Origin: Runella zeae DSM 19591
GTDB lineage: Bacteria; Bacteroidota; Bacteroidia; Cytophagales; Spirosomataceae
Direction: 5' to 3'
Assembly (NCBI RefSeq): GCF_000423565.1
Contig: NZ_KE384037.1
Coordinates: 186,001-250,000 of the forward strand
Length of the DNA: 64,000 nucleotides
A program made the translations under genes and the position numbers. The notes beneath the pieces are model-generated. The model had not been told where the DNA came from. It did not search any database and was given only the letters and a program-made list of their open reading frames with translations. Position 1 is the stretch's first letter. Each line of letters opens with the position of its first letter. Shown here one piece after another: positions 25,389 through 34,238 of the stretch.

Positions 25389-26555
25389 ATGATAAGAAAA
25401 ATTTCTCCCGTCGCTACGTTGGTGGGTTTTTGTTCTTCTTTCGTTGTTTCGGCTCAAATCACTTCTGCTGGACAAGATAGTACGCTACGTGCTGTGATAC
25501 CTTCAGTACCTTTTGCTGCTTTTACACCAGATGCACGAAGTGCTGCTATGGGTGATGCAGGTGTAGCACTTAGTCCCGATGCCAACTCTGTATATTGGGG
25601 ATCAGCCAAATTGGCTCAATCTACCAAGGATTATGGTGTAGCTGTATCGTATACCCCTTGGTTAAGAAACATAACCGACGATATGTATTTTGCAAACGTA
25701 TCGGGGTTCAAAAAAATCGGCAAAGATCAAGCGATTGGAATAAGCTTAATGTATTTTGACCACGGTAAGTTTGAAGCGAGAAACAACTTCGGGACCTCCC
25801 TAGGAGACTATTATTCCAATGAGTTTTATGGTACCTTAGCCTATTCTCGTAAACTATCGGATAAGTTTTCGATGGGGATTAATTTAAAGTACTTAAACTC
25901 AAACCTCGCTGGAAACATTGCAGTGGGAGGCGTTTCGCTCAAACCCGGCCAAACCGTAGCGGGTGATATTAGTGCATTTTATCAAACTGAAGAAATCGAC
26001 GAAGGAACCGGCAAAGGTTGGAATTACTCGTTTGGGTTGATGCTTCAAAATATTGGTGGGAAAATCAATTATGGTGGAACCGAAAGCGGTTTTATTCCTA
26101 CTACTTTCAAATTGGGTGGAGCTGCAACGCGCTTTATTGATACCCACAATAAACTCACTTTTGCTTTAGATCTCAACAAACTGATGATTCCTACTCCTGG
26201 TGGAACCAAAGGTAACAATCAAGGCACTATCGCAGCTATGTTTAGTTCTTTTGGGGATGCTCCTGGCGGGTTTTCGGAAGAGTTGCGTGAGTTTATGATT
26301 TCGGCAGGAGTTGAGTATTGGTACAATGAAGTATTTGCAGTACGCTTAGGATACTTCAACGAAGCTCGTAGCAAAGGCGATCGTAAATATTTTACAGTGG
26401 GTTTTGGTGCCCGTGTTCAGAATCGTTACGGAATAGACTTTGCTTATTTGATGCCTCAAAAACAAGGAAGCCCTTTGGCCAATACATTCCGTATTTCTTT
26501 GGTAATAGATATGTTTAAAAAAGCGGCCGATTTGGCAATCGACTCTGAAGAGTAA
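25389..26555 (+). CDS. porV: Type IX secretion system outer-membrane protein PorV
   Basis: A 388-residue FadL-like beta-barrel with a signal peptide (cleavage after SFVVSAQ). The segment FTPDARSAAMGDAGVALSPD, followed by VYWGSAKLAQ, is characteristic of PorV/LptO. PorV shuttles T9SS cargo from the translocon to the PorU sortase in the outer membrane. The C terminus (RISLVIDMF region) has the aromatic-ended strand of outer-membrane barrels. It is directly downstream of porU, and a very strong bidirectional hairpin ends the unit. Confidence 0.95.
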   Translation: MIRKISPVATLVGFCSSFVVSAQITSAGQDSTLRAVIPSVPFAAFTPDARSAAMGDAGVALSPDANSVYWGSAKLAQSTKDYGVAVSYTPWLRNITDDMYFANVSGFKKIGKDQAIGISLMYFDHGKFEARNNFGTSLGDYYSNEFYGTLAYSRKLSDKFSMGINLKYLNSNLAGNIAVGGVSLKPGQTVAGDISAFYQTEEIDEGTGKGWNYSFGLMLQNIGGKINYGGTESGFIPTTFKLGGAATRFIDTHNKLTFALDLNKLMIPTPGGTKGNNQGTIAAMFSSFGDAPGGFSEELREFMISAGVEYWYNEVFAVRLGYFNEARSKGDRKYFTVGFGARVQNRYGIDFAYLMPQKQGSPLANTFRISLVIDMFKKAADLAIDSEE

Positions 26556-26574
26556 GCGATTACTAATTATAAAA

Positions 26575-26623
26575 CAAAAAGCAAGCGCGTCGAATTTTGA
26601 TAATTCGACGCGCTTGCTTTTTG
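26575..26623. terminator. Bidirectional intrinsic terminator between porV and the lipoprotein gene
   Basis: A 22-bp perfect stem (26575-26596 and 26602-26623, core GCAAGCGCGTCGAATT) with a 5-base loop, flanked by A and T runs on the two sides, so it can stop transcripts from both convergent genes. Confidence 0.92.
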
Positions 26624-26639
26624 TTAATACTCTGATTCT

Positions 26640-27161
26640 TTATTGAAGTAGATGCACCGAAATCGTATCGCTTTCTATGACATTGCTGACATTGAGTGCA
26701 CGATCACGTACTCTAATTTGAAACTTTACGGTAGTAAGACGGGAATTATTAGAATGAGGGAAATAATGTGAGTAATCTAAGCGACCTTCGATAGGCCCTT
26801 TCTTACCGTCAGGTTTTAAGATTGGGAAAAACAGCTTGTTGTTGCCCGGAAGTGGAAACTCTACATATTGGTTTCCCGTTGTTCTTCTTAGCGTTTTTAA
26901 TTCATAATTTCCCCATTCCCCATAGCGTGGGTCGTCGCGATTAGACGGACTTTCGCCTAAATCGCCGTCGCCATCTTTAAATTCAATAGTAATAATGACC
27001 GAATCCTGTTTTGCTTTTGAAAAAGGTTCAACAACTTCAAATTTGTCCATGCTATTGAATGCGATTTCAGGGACGGGACTGTAATCTGGTGGGGTAAAAC
27101 ATCCGGTGGTAGCCGATGCCAACAAAGTTATGGTTAGTAAAAAACGAACGAAGCCCTTCAT
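26640..27161 (-). CDS. Small lipoprotein of unknown function
   Basis: From the ATG near 27161 the product is about 173 residues with a lipoprotein signal (MKGFVRFLLTITLLASATTGCF, lipobox TGC). The mature part contains an acidic calcium-binding-like patch (EFKDGDGDLGESPSNRDDPR) and a beta-rich C terminus (FQIRVRDRALNVSNVIESD), suggesting a small Ig-like fold. Proteins of this layout are common in Bacteroidota and uncharacterised. It is convergent with porV and divergent from the LuxE-like gene. A longer TTG-started frame (27191) is possible but would hide the signal peptide. Confidence 0.82.
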   Translation of the reverse strand: MKGFVRFLLTITLLASATTGCFTPPDYSPVPEIAFNSMDKFEVVEPFSKAKQDSVIITIEFKDGDGDLGESPSNRDDPRYGEWGNYELKTLRRTTGNQYVEFPLPGNNKLFFPILKPDGKKGPIEGRLDYSHYFPHSNNSRLTTVKFQIRVRDRALNVSNVIESDTISVHLLQ

Positions 27162-27258
27162 GTTTATTTTTAATTTTGTTCTAAAGTACAAAAAGTGATT
27201 ATAGTTTAAACTTGTATGCGGTGGATTTTTTCAACGCTTAACAACAACTCCATAAAGT

Positions 27259-28299
27259 TTGTTTTATATGTTTACTCGTCAGGATTTGCAAGATGCCATT
27301 CTACACATTACACCCCCTACTTTTGAAGAGGTGGCATTGAAGGTTTTTAGGTGGCAAGCTATACAAAATCCACTTTACAGCCAATATTTGAGCTATTTGG
27401 GAGTTTCCACTACTCAAGTGACAACTTTGTCAGATATTCCCTTTTTACCCATTAGCTTTTTTAAGAATCACACTGTGTTGAGTGCTGCGCCAAAAATACA
27501 AACTACTTTTGAGAGTAGCGGTACTACTGGAAGTCAGACGAGCCGTCATCATGTGAGTGACTTGGAGTGGTATGACAAAATCAGTACCCGTATTTTTGAA
27601 GCTACTTATGGGGAGTTGACAAACTACCATTTGTTAGCGTTGTTACCTTCTTACCTTGAACGAAATAATTCGTCTTTGGTGTATATGGTTCAACAATTTA
27701 TTACACAAACTCGCTCGCCATTTTCAGGTTTTTTTTTACATAATACAGATGAGCTATTAAAAGTACTTCAACAAATAGTACGACAGGCTGATGACCGAAA
27801 AATAATACTGTGGGGCGTCACGTTTGCTTTGTTGGATTTGGCCGAATCGGGGAGCTACAAGGCATCAAAAGACTTGTGGGATTTTTCTGGGCTACTCATC
27901 ATGGAAACAGGCGGCATGAAAGGACGCCGCCGCGAAATGCTCCGCGAAGAAGTGCATCAGCTACTGACGGAAGCTTTTAATGTGAAAGTAATTCACTCTG
28001 AATACGGCATGACAGAGCTATTGTCGCAATCCTATTCAGAAGGGGAAGGGATATTTGAAATGTCGGCTACGATGCGGATTCTCTTGAGAGACATCAACGA
28101 CCCTCGCACTGTATATGCTCACCCTGACCCAAAACTCCGCTATGGTGGCATCAATGTGATAGACCTGGCCAATATTGATTCTTGTGCCTTTATCGAAACT
28201 CAAGATTTAGGGCGTTTTGTGGGTGAAAAAGGGACGCAGTTTGAGGTCATCGGACGTTTTGACAATTCCGACATAAGAGGTTGTAATCTATTGATTTAA
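27259..28299 (+). CDS. LuxE/PaaK-type acyl-protein synthetase family enzyme
   Basis: A 346-residue member of the LuxE branch of the adenylate-forming superfamily. The nucleotide loop ESSGTTGSQTSRH and the later HSEYGMTELLSQSYS motif correspond to the two main ATP/adenylate motifs. LuxE activates fatty acids for bioluminescence, but stand-alone homologues are widespread in Bacteroidota and their acyl substrate is unknown. A start at the internal ATG (27268, MFTRQDLQ) is equally likely. Its stop is only 2 bp from that of the convergent rubredoxin-domain gene. Confidence 0.82.
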   Translation: MFYMFTRQDLQDAILHITPPTFEEVALKVFRWQAIQNPLYSQYLSYLGVSTTQVTTLSDIPFLPISFFKNHTVLSAAPKIQTTFESSGTTGSQTSRHHVSDLEWYDKISTRIFEATYGELTNYHLLALLPSYLERNNSSLVYMVQQFITQTRSPFSGFFLHNTDELLKVLQQIVRQADDRKIILWGVTFALLDLAESGSYKASKDLWDFSGLLIMETGGMKGRRREMLREEVHQLLTEAFNVKVIHSEYGMTELLSQSYSEGEGIFEMSATMRILLRDINDPRTVYAHPDPKLRYGGINVIDLANIDSCAFIETQDLGRFVGEKGTQFEVIGRFDNSDIRGCNLLI

Positions 28300-28301
28300 C
28301 T

Positions 28302-29681
28302 TTAAGAAATAGCTTCTAACATTACTTCTATAAAATCTCCAGCGGGAGCGTTACAAGTCGGGCATACATAAGAGGCAGGTAAAGGGGCTGGCATATCAGC
28401 TATGGTAAGACAATGTTTGCACTGCATCACTTTTTCCATAATAATAGGCTGCAAACCAGGGGTTTTACGGGCAAGGGTGGTTTTTTTGTCGGTCGAAAGT
28501 TGCTCATAATACTTTTGAGTAAGACGTCTTAAAACCTCCGGGAGATTTTTGCGAGCCACATCACCAGCAAAAGTTTCCCATTCGCTATTGCCGATATAAA
28601 AATCAGGCGAATGAATCACTCTAAAACGCTCATAATCGTCGGAGAGAGGTTCTATAACAATAGTGGAAGTGGTATCGGGGCTTCGCTCGCCTATGCTAAA
28701 ACTCAGACTAGAGGTACGTATTCGAGTACGCTCAAAAGCATCTACAAGTTCGGTTTTGAGGCGCAAAGCTGCGGCGTCAGCATCGGGTAGCTGCCAATTG
28801 AGCTCAAGAAAAGAGTAATGAGTATGCACGCCCCAAAGCCCCAAGAGTTTTTCCCATTGATAAATAGTCTCTTTTGGAATATCTCTAATAACAAAAGTTT
28901 TGAAGGGAGTGGTATAAATGCGTCCAATTTTGGTGTCTTTGCAAAGTTGAGCCAATGCCTCTATAAAGGGAGCTTCAAATTCATTGGTGCGCTGATAAAG
29001 CCCAATCCAATAATGTCCATCATAGCGATAAATACCTTCGTGGCGGGGATAAGGCTTTGGTGTAAGTCTTACTTCTTGCTCAATGCGACGAGTACGGCCC
29101 GAAAATTTGGAACAAACTTGTTGGAAAAACTCCTCAAAATTTATGGGAAGAGTAGAAGCATAGAGCACAGACTCGATGGTCTTAACCCATTGGGCGATTT
29201 GTTCGCCATCAAGCAACTCAGGCCATACGCGCATTTTTCCTAACGAAGGGATTTTTATCACCAAATACCAAAACGAAGGAGTGGCAGAGGCAATAAAATT
29301 GAGCTCACCCGTAAGGGGCCGAATCAACTCTTGAGTGGGATCAATAAGATTGATTTTGAGGCGAGGTTCAAAATCGAAAGAATCAATAATATCTAAATAA
29401 TCTCCCGAGCGTAGCCATGATAATTTAGGGAAAATATTCTGGGCTACCACCGACGATACGATGTTGGGATGTGCTGAGTTAGCTTCTTCCACCTTAAACC
29501 CATGTTCGGCGAGTTGTTGACGTAAAATAGGCAGCTGCCCATCCGAAGAAGGTATCAATAAATCTTGCCGAAAACCTACTTCTATTTTACCTAGTGCATA
29601 TTGTCTCGTCAAAGAGGCTAACCTTTGAAGTTCGTCGGGGGTAATTACCCCGCCTGGGGTCAGGATGCGAAGAAAAGTCAT
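28302..29681 (-). CDS. Nitrite/sulfite-reductase-fold protein with C-terminal rubredoxin domain
   Basis: From the ATG at 29681 (MTFLRILTPGGVITPDELQR) the product has 459 residues. The repeats GGVITPDELQRLASLTRQYA and the following VGFRQDLLIP correspond to the ferredoxin-like half-domain of sirohaem nitrite/sulfite reductases. The four cysteines that hold sirohaem and the 4Fe-4S cluster are absent. The C-terminal ~45 residues carry a shortened rubredoxin motif (CKHC, 16 residues, CPTC). It lies downstream of nitrate reductase on the same strand and may pass electrons to it; this is inference. Longer start at 29720 is possible. Confidence 0.8.
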   Translation of the reverse strand: MTFLRILTPGGVITPDELQRLASLTRQYALGKIEVGFRQDLLIPSSDGQLPILRQQLAEHGFKVEEANSAHPNIVSSVVAQNIFPKLSWLRSGDYLDIIDSFDFEPRLKINLIDPTQELIRPLTGELNFIASATPSFWYLVIKIPSLGKMRVWPELLDGEQIAQWVKTIESVLYASTLPINFEEFFQQVCSKFSGRTRRIEQEVRLTPKPYPRHEGIYRYDGHYWIGLYQRTNEFEAPFIEALAQLCKDTKIGRIYTTPFKTFVIRDIPKETIYQWEKLLGLWGVHTHYSFLELNWQLPDADAAALRLKTELVDAFERTRIRTSSLSFSIGERSPDTTSTIVIEPLSDDYERFRVIHSPDFYIGNSEWETFAGDVARKNLPEVLRRLTQKYYEQLSTDKKTTLARKTPGLQPIIMEKVMQCKHCLTIADMPAPLPASYVCPTCNAPAGDFIEVMLEAIS

Positions 29682-29739
29682 GTTATTTTTAAAAGGAAGT
29701 GTTGGGTGGGGTTTGGACAACTTCGATTACTAAATTTAC

Positions 29740-30588
29740 TTACATTTTTTCTATTTCTGCTAAGAATTCTTTCACAGATTTTTCAGCATCTGATTTTAGG
29801 CCAATGTTAGATTCAAATAATACCAAACGAAGCTCTTCATATATAGCAATAGTCTGCCAAAGAGCTTCGGTTAGTTCTTTGTGAGTCATACCACCTACGG
29901 TTTTTCTCAGTTGAGTCAAGTCTTCTATCGATAGTTTGGTTTCTACTTTTCGTACTCCGCGTGGTTGGTTGCCATTTTTGATATGAAGCAGAGGTCCAAG
30001 GACTACCATTCGTAGAAAACCTAAAAAATCGAATGCTTCAAACAACTCTCCTCGCCCTATTTTTAGGGAAGCATAATGTATCCACACCCAAAATCTATCC
30101 TCAATCCATTGATAGTCAGGGTATGGCCAAGTGGATTGGGTTGTTTGAACAATCTGACTGAGGATATAATCGCGCTCCCAGACGATAAGGGGATTTTCGA
30201 TGCGTTGATGAAATTCGTTGGGCGTTAAAAATTTGATATCCACATGCAAGAGAGGATTGGCATAGAGACAAATGAGGAGCCGAGGTTCGCCTACGTGTTC
30301 GCCAGTGAAAGCTGACAATACTGTACCAAGTTGATGAGCGATGTTTTTCATTTGATTGACATCGCTTGCGTAGGGATATTGGGATACCAATACCAAATCT
30401 AAATCTGAAAAAGCGTCGGTTTCTTTGGTGATGTGAGAACCGGCTATTGCGAGGCCAACCATATCCGGAAGGGGGCTTAAAACCTCGATAGCATGTGCAA
30501 TAAAATCATCGAAAATAGAGTGTTGCATAGCTTGTTCGTTTTGGGCAATTATCTCAAAACTTTTTTGCAGATTTGAAAGTTCGGACAA
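29740..30588 (-). CDS. Nucleotidyltransferase-domain protein
   Basis: A 282-residue protein whose N-terminal half has the polymerase-beta-like nucleotidyltransferase motif GLAIAGSHITKETDAFSDLDLVLV (Gly-Ser then the Asp-x-Asp pair) and a later DIKFLT for the third Asp. The C-terminal half is helical, as in aminoglycoside- or kanamycin-nucleotidyltransferase-like proteins, but no drug-specific signature was recognised. It sits between nitrate reductase (79 bp) and the rubredoxin-domain gene (58 bp) on the same strand. Whether it belongs to nitrate metabolism is unclear; a regulatory nucleotidylation role would be speculation. Confidence 0.75.
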   Translation of the reverse strand: MSELSNLQKSFEIIAQNEQAMQHSIFDDFIAHAIEVLSPLPDMVGLAIAGSHITKETDAFSDLDLVLVSQYPYASDVNQMKNIAHQLGTVLSAFTGEHVGEPRLLICLYANPLLHVDIKFLTPNEFHQRIENPLIVWERDYILSQIVQTTQSTWPYPDYQWIEDRFWVWIHYASLKIGRGELFEAFDFLGFLRMVVLGPLLHIKNGNQPRGVRKVETKLSIEDLTQLRKTVGGMTHKELTEALWQTIAIYEELRLVLFESNIGLKSDAEKSVKEFLAEIEKM

Positions 30589-30667
30589 GACGCACTTTAT
30601 TTTCAGATATTATGAACTCCTGAGCTACTCACCACTTGACAAGTAGTACGTTGGGGCGTTTGTAAAC

Positions 30668-33600
30668 TTAACGAATAAGCTGGTTTTCAACGGGCCAAGT
30701 TTTAGCATTTTCTAATATCGTTTTGAGTTCAGGTTTACAACTACCACAACCCGTACCTGCCCCCGTTTGTTGGCATAGCGAGGGCAAATCGCCACAACCA
30801 GCTCTGATAGCATCTTGTACATTTCCCTCTCCGACGTTGTTGCAGGAGCATATTACTTTTCCTTTGATTGGTGGCGTGCTTTGGCCGCTTCGAAGTAGTT
30901 TGAGGCGTTTTTCAGATAATTCGGTTTTTTGTTGAATCAAAGATTTGAATTCCATAAACTCAGACTTATCTCCTACCAAGATAGCACCTACTAGGCGGTC
31001 GTTATGAATGATACACTTTTTATAATACCTTTTTGTTCTATCCATAAAAATCACCTCGTCATAGCTGCCCCCTACTCCATTGGCTGGAATCTCGGTGATA
31101 CCTAAAGAACATAAATCTAACCCGTCTATTTTCAAAATGTTCATAGAAATAGTAGGTCGGTAGTAGCTTTGGATATCGCCACTGAGATAGGCACAGAGCG
31201 CTTCGGCTTGTTGCTCAGCAGCGGCAGTGATGCCAAATTGCTGTCCTTCAAATTCGGTTACTTCACCCACCGCAAAAATAGAAGGGTCAGAAGTTTGGAG
31301 ATAGGCATTGACGACGATACCGCGTTGAACTTCCAAACCTGCTTCACGAGCTATTTCGAGGTTTGGAGTCGTGCCCATGGTAAATATTACGGCGTCGCAG
31401 GTTAGAACTTGACCCGAAGTAAGGCGAAGTCCAGTTGCTTTTTTTTGGGTTTCGATGATATACTTTACTTCGTCATTATAATAAATATCAATACCACGGT
31501 CTCGAAGTTCCTCGTGCAAAAGAGTACTTGCCGTGGAATCTAATTGACGATTCATAAGGCGAGAAGCGCGATGAATCACCGTGACACGTTGAGAGCGTTG
31601 CCGTAAAGAAGCTGCTAGCTCTAATCCTAACAATCCTCCTCCTACAATCACCACGTTTTTTGCAGAGGGCTTGCTATACTTTTCTTCAATGGCTAAGTAT
31701 TGCATGAGTCTATCAGCGTCGTGCCGAGTTCGCACCGTAAACACACCTTGTAATTTTATATCTAAATCACGTGGAGTAGACGCGCGGCTTCCTGTAGCAA
31801 TGATGAGGCGATCGTAATGATGCATGTGGCCTCTTGCATCATAAACTACCTTATGAGCTCGGTCAATCTTCTCAATGCTTACGCCTTCATGCAAATGAAT
31901 CAAGGCACGTTCGTCGTCTTGCATTTTGAGTAGCTTTTCCCATTTCATAGCACCACTGACATAATCGGGCAGCATCACGCGGTTGTAGAAGGCAAAGGTT
32001 TCTTTGCTAAACACGTGGATTTCGTCGGTAAGATTCCCTTGTCGATGAGTGGTGACAAACTTATAGGCGGCTGCGCCTGCCCCTATCACAATGATACGTT
32101 CTTTGGGCTTTCTAAATTTTTTTACTTCAACGGCAGCATATTTAAAGTCTGGTTCTTTGGAAAAAGGGTCTAGCAAATCGCTAGTGAGGTTGTTGGCACG
32201 GGCAGCACTTTGACCCAGAATCTTGCCCCAGTGCATGGGCAGGAAAACTACGCCCGGCCGAATATCGTCCGTGATTTTGGCCGGAACTTGCACTTTACCC
32301 CGCCTATTTTCAATGATTACTATTTGGCCTTCTTTGATACCTCTTTCTGCCGCATCTTGAGGGTTTATTTCGAGCACAGCTTTGGGTATGTGTTGGGTTA
32401 GTTTGTTGACTTTACCCGTTTTGGTCATGGTGTGCCATTGATCGCGGAGACGTCCGGTAGTGAGAATCAAAGGGAAATCGTCACTCAACGCTTCCGATTG
32501 ATTTTCGTCAGGTACGGCTTTGATTTGGGCTTTTCGAGAAGGCGTAAAAAACTGATGGTCCGAAAAAAGCCGAGGAGTTCCACTAGAATCACGACTAGGA
32601 ACCGGCCATTGAAGAGTTCCTTGGGTACGCAAGCGCTCATGCGACACCCCGCTGATGTCGATGTGAGTGCCTTGGGTAAGGCGTACGTGCTCGTCGTAGA
32701 TTTGTGCTACATTTTGGTAGTTAAAAGCGCGGCCAAATCCCATTTTATGCGCAAACCTCACAATGATTTCACTGTCGGGCAGTGCTTCTCCTACGGGTTC
32801 AACAAACTGGGTCAAATAAGAAATGCGGCGTTCGGAATTGGTCATAGTGCCGTTTTTTTCGCCCCATGCGGCGGCGGGGAGGACCAAGTCGGCATAGGCT
32901 ACGGTATCCGAACGATTAGAAATATCTTGAACAATGACAAACTTGGCCGCTTTCAAAGCTTCTTCTACCAAATGTACATTAGGCAAACTTACGAGTGGAT
33001 TGGTGCACATAATCCAGATGGCTTTCATTCGCCCGTCTTTGAGGGCTTCAAACATCTCGGTAGCGGTAAAACCTGGTTTGGGATTGAGGGACGAAACACC
33101 CCAAAAATCAGCCACTTCTTGGCGGTGGGTAGGGTCGGCCAAATTGCGATGTGCTGGCAGAAGATTGGATAGCCCACCTACTTCTCTTCCACCCATTGCG
33201 TTGGGTTGACCTGTCAAGGAGAATGGCCCCGACCCTGCCTTACCGATATGCCCCGTAATCAAATGGAGATTGAGCAAAGCCAGATTTTTGTTGACCCCAA
33301 CCACACTCTGATTGAACCCCATCGCCCACATAGAAATAAATCCTTTGGATTTGCCAATGTATTCTACGGCTTGGTGAATATCATGCAGGCTAATGCCGCA
33401 GATTTTGGCCGCCTCTCGCATGTCACGTTGGGCTACTTGAACACGATAAGAATCAAAACCTTCGGTGTGATTTTTGATGAACTTTTCATCAATGTATCCC
33501 CTCGAAATCAGCCCTTTGGCAATGGCGTTGAGCAATACCACATCCGTACCTGGTTTGATTTGAAGGTGAAGGTCGGCCATGCGAGCAGTATCAGTACGGC

Positions 33601-34216
33601 GGGGGTCTATCACCACAAATTTGACGCGCGGATTGGCCGCTTTGTGGGCTTCCATCCGACGAAATACAATGGGATGATTCCAAGCAGGATTGGAGCCAGC
33701 AATCAAAAAACAGTCGGCAAGCTCGATATCTTCATAACTACACGGAACAGAGTCTTCGCCCAGCGCCATTTTGTATCCTACCACCGCCGACGACATACAA
33801 AGGCGAGAGTTGGTATCAATGTTGTTGGAGCCTATAAACCCTTTGATAAGTTTATTGACCACATAGTATTCTTCGGTGAGGCATTGGCCTGAGGCATAAA
33901 ATCCTACGGAGTCTGGGCCATACTTCTCAATAAATGTCTTAAATACGGCTGCTGCTCGTTCGAGTGCTGTATCCCAGCTGACGCGTTGGAGCGGTGCTTG
34001 TCGATTGCGGCGCATTTGGGGATACAGCAGTCGATCAGAAGTATCCATCACAGTATAATGCAAATTCCTTCCTTTTGAACAAAGCATTCCTTGGCTTGAG
34101 GGGTGGCTAGGGTCGCCTTCTACAGAAATACTACCGCTGCGACTTTTCTTAATCACCACCCCACAGCCTACGCCACAGTAGCAACAAGTAGTTTTGTAAG
34201 AGCTTGTTTCGTTCAT
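30668..34216 (-). CDS. nasA: Assimilatory nitrate reductase fused to an NAD(P)H-oxidising FAD module and BFD iron-sulfur domain
   Basis: ATG 34216 is chosen because it precedes the 4Fe-4S motif directly and leaves a 22-bp gap to the transporter; an upstream frame reaches 34291. The 1182 residues comprise: a 4Fe-4S site C11-x2-C14-x3-C18-x27-C46; a molybdopterin-guanine-dinucleotide reductase core with the molybdenum ligand Cys140 in NSRLCMSSAV (to ~residue 700); a NirB-like flavin/NAD(P) module from ~705 (ERIIVIGAGAAAYKF, NVVIVGGGLLGLELA); and a BFD [2Fe-2S] domain at ~1125-1165 (VICSCNN, TGCGSCKPEL). Cys as Mo ligand and absence of a Tat signal indicate a cytoplasmic, nitrate-assimilating enzyme that carries its own NAD(P)H electron input. 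Gene symbol is by family. Confidence 0.93.
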   Translation of the reverse strand: MNETSSYKTTCCYCGVGCGVVIKKSRSGSISVEGDPSHPSSQGMLCSKGRNLHYTVMDTSDRLLYPQMRRNRQAPLQRVSWDTALERAAAVFKTFIEKYGPDSVGFYASGQCLTEEYYVVNKLIKGFIGSNNIDTNSRLCMSSAVVGYKMALGEDSVPCSYEDIELADCFLIAGSNPAWNHPIVFRRMEAHKAANPRVKFVVIDPRRTDTARMADLHLQIKPGTDVVLLNAIAKGLISRGYIDEKFIKNHTEGFDSYRVQVAQRDMREAAKICGISLHDIHQAVEYIGKSKGFISMWAMGFNQSVVGVNKNLALLNLHLITGHIGKAGSGPFSLTGQPNAMGGREVGGLSNLLPAHRNLADPTHRQEVADFWGVSSLNPKPGFTATEMFEALKDGRMKAIWIMCTNPLVSLPNVHLVEEALKAAKFVIVQDISNRSDTVAYADLVLPAAAWGEKNGTMTNSERRISYLTQFVEPVGEALPDSEIIVRFAHKMGFGRAFNYQNVAQIYDEHVRLTQGTHIDISGVSHERLRTQGTLQWPVPSRDSSGTPRLFSDHQFFTPSRKAQIKAVPDENQSEALSDDFPLILTTGRLRDQWHTMTKTGKVNKLTQHIPKAVLEINPQDAAERGIKEGQIVIIENRRGKVQVPAKITDDIRPGVVFLPMHWGKILGQSAARANNLTSDLLDPFSKEPDFKYAAVEVKKFRKPKERIIVIGAGAAAYKFVTTHRQGNLTDEIHVFSKETFAFYNRVMLPDYVSGAMKWEKLLKMQDDERALIHLHEGVSIEKIDRAHKVVYDARGHMHHYDRLIIATGSRASTPRDLDIKLQGVFTVRTRHDADRLMQYLAIEEKYSKPSAKNVVIVGGGLLGLELAASLRQRSQRVTVIHRASRLMNRQLDSTASTLLHEELRDRGIDIYYNDEVKYIIETQKKATGLRLTSGQVLTCDAVIFTMGTTPNLEIAREAGLEVQRGIVVNAYLQTSDPSIFAVGEVTEFEGQQFGITAAAEQQAEALCAYLSGDIQSYYRPTISMNILKIDGLDLCSLGITEIPANGVGGSYDEVIFMDRTKRYYKKCIIHNDRLVGAILVGDKSEFMEFKSLIQQKTELSEKRLKLLRSGQSTPPIKGKVICSCNNVGEGNVQDAIRAGCGDLPSLCQQTGAGTGCGSCKPELKTILENAKTWPVENQLIR

Positions 34217-34238
34217 AATTCGCCGTTTGAAAAAATAC

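Noticed and set aside
28302-29681. Annotation as a functional assimilatory nitrite reductase
   Set aside because: The cysteines for sirohaem and the 4Fe-4S cluster are missing.
32432-33892. Two plus-strand frames of about 230-250 codons
   Set aside because: Both are antisense to the molybdopterin domain of the nitrate reductase.
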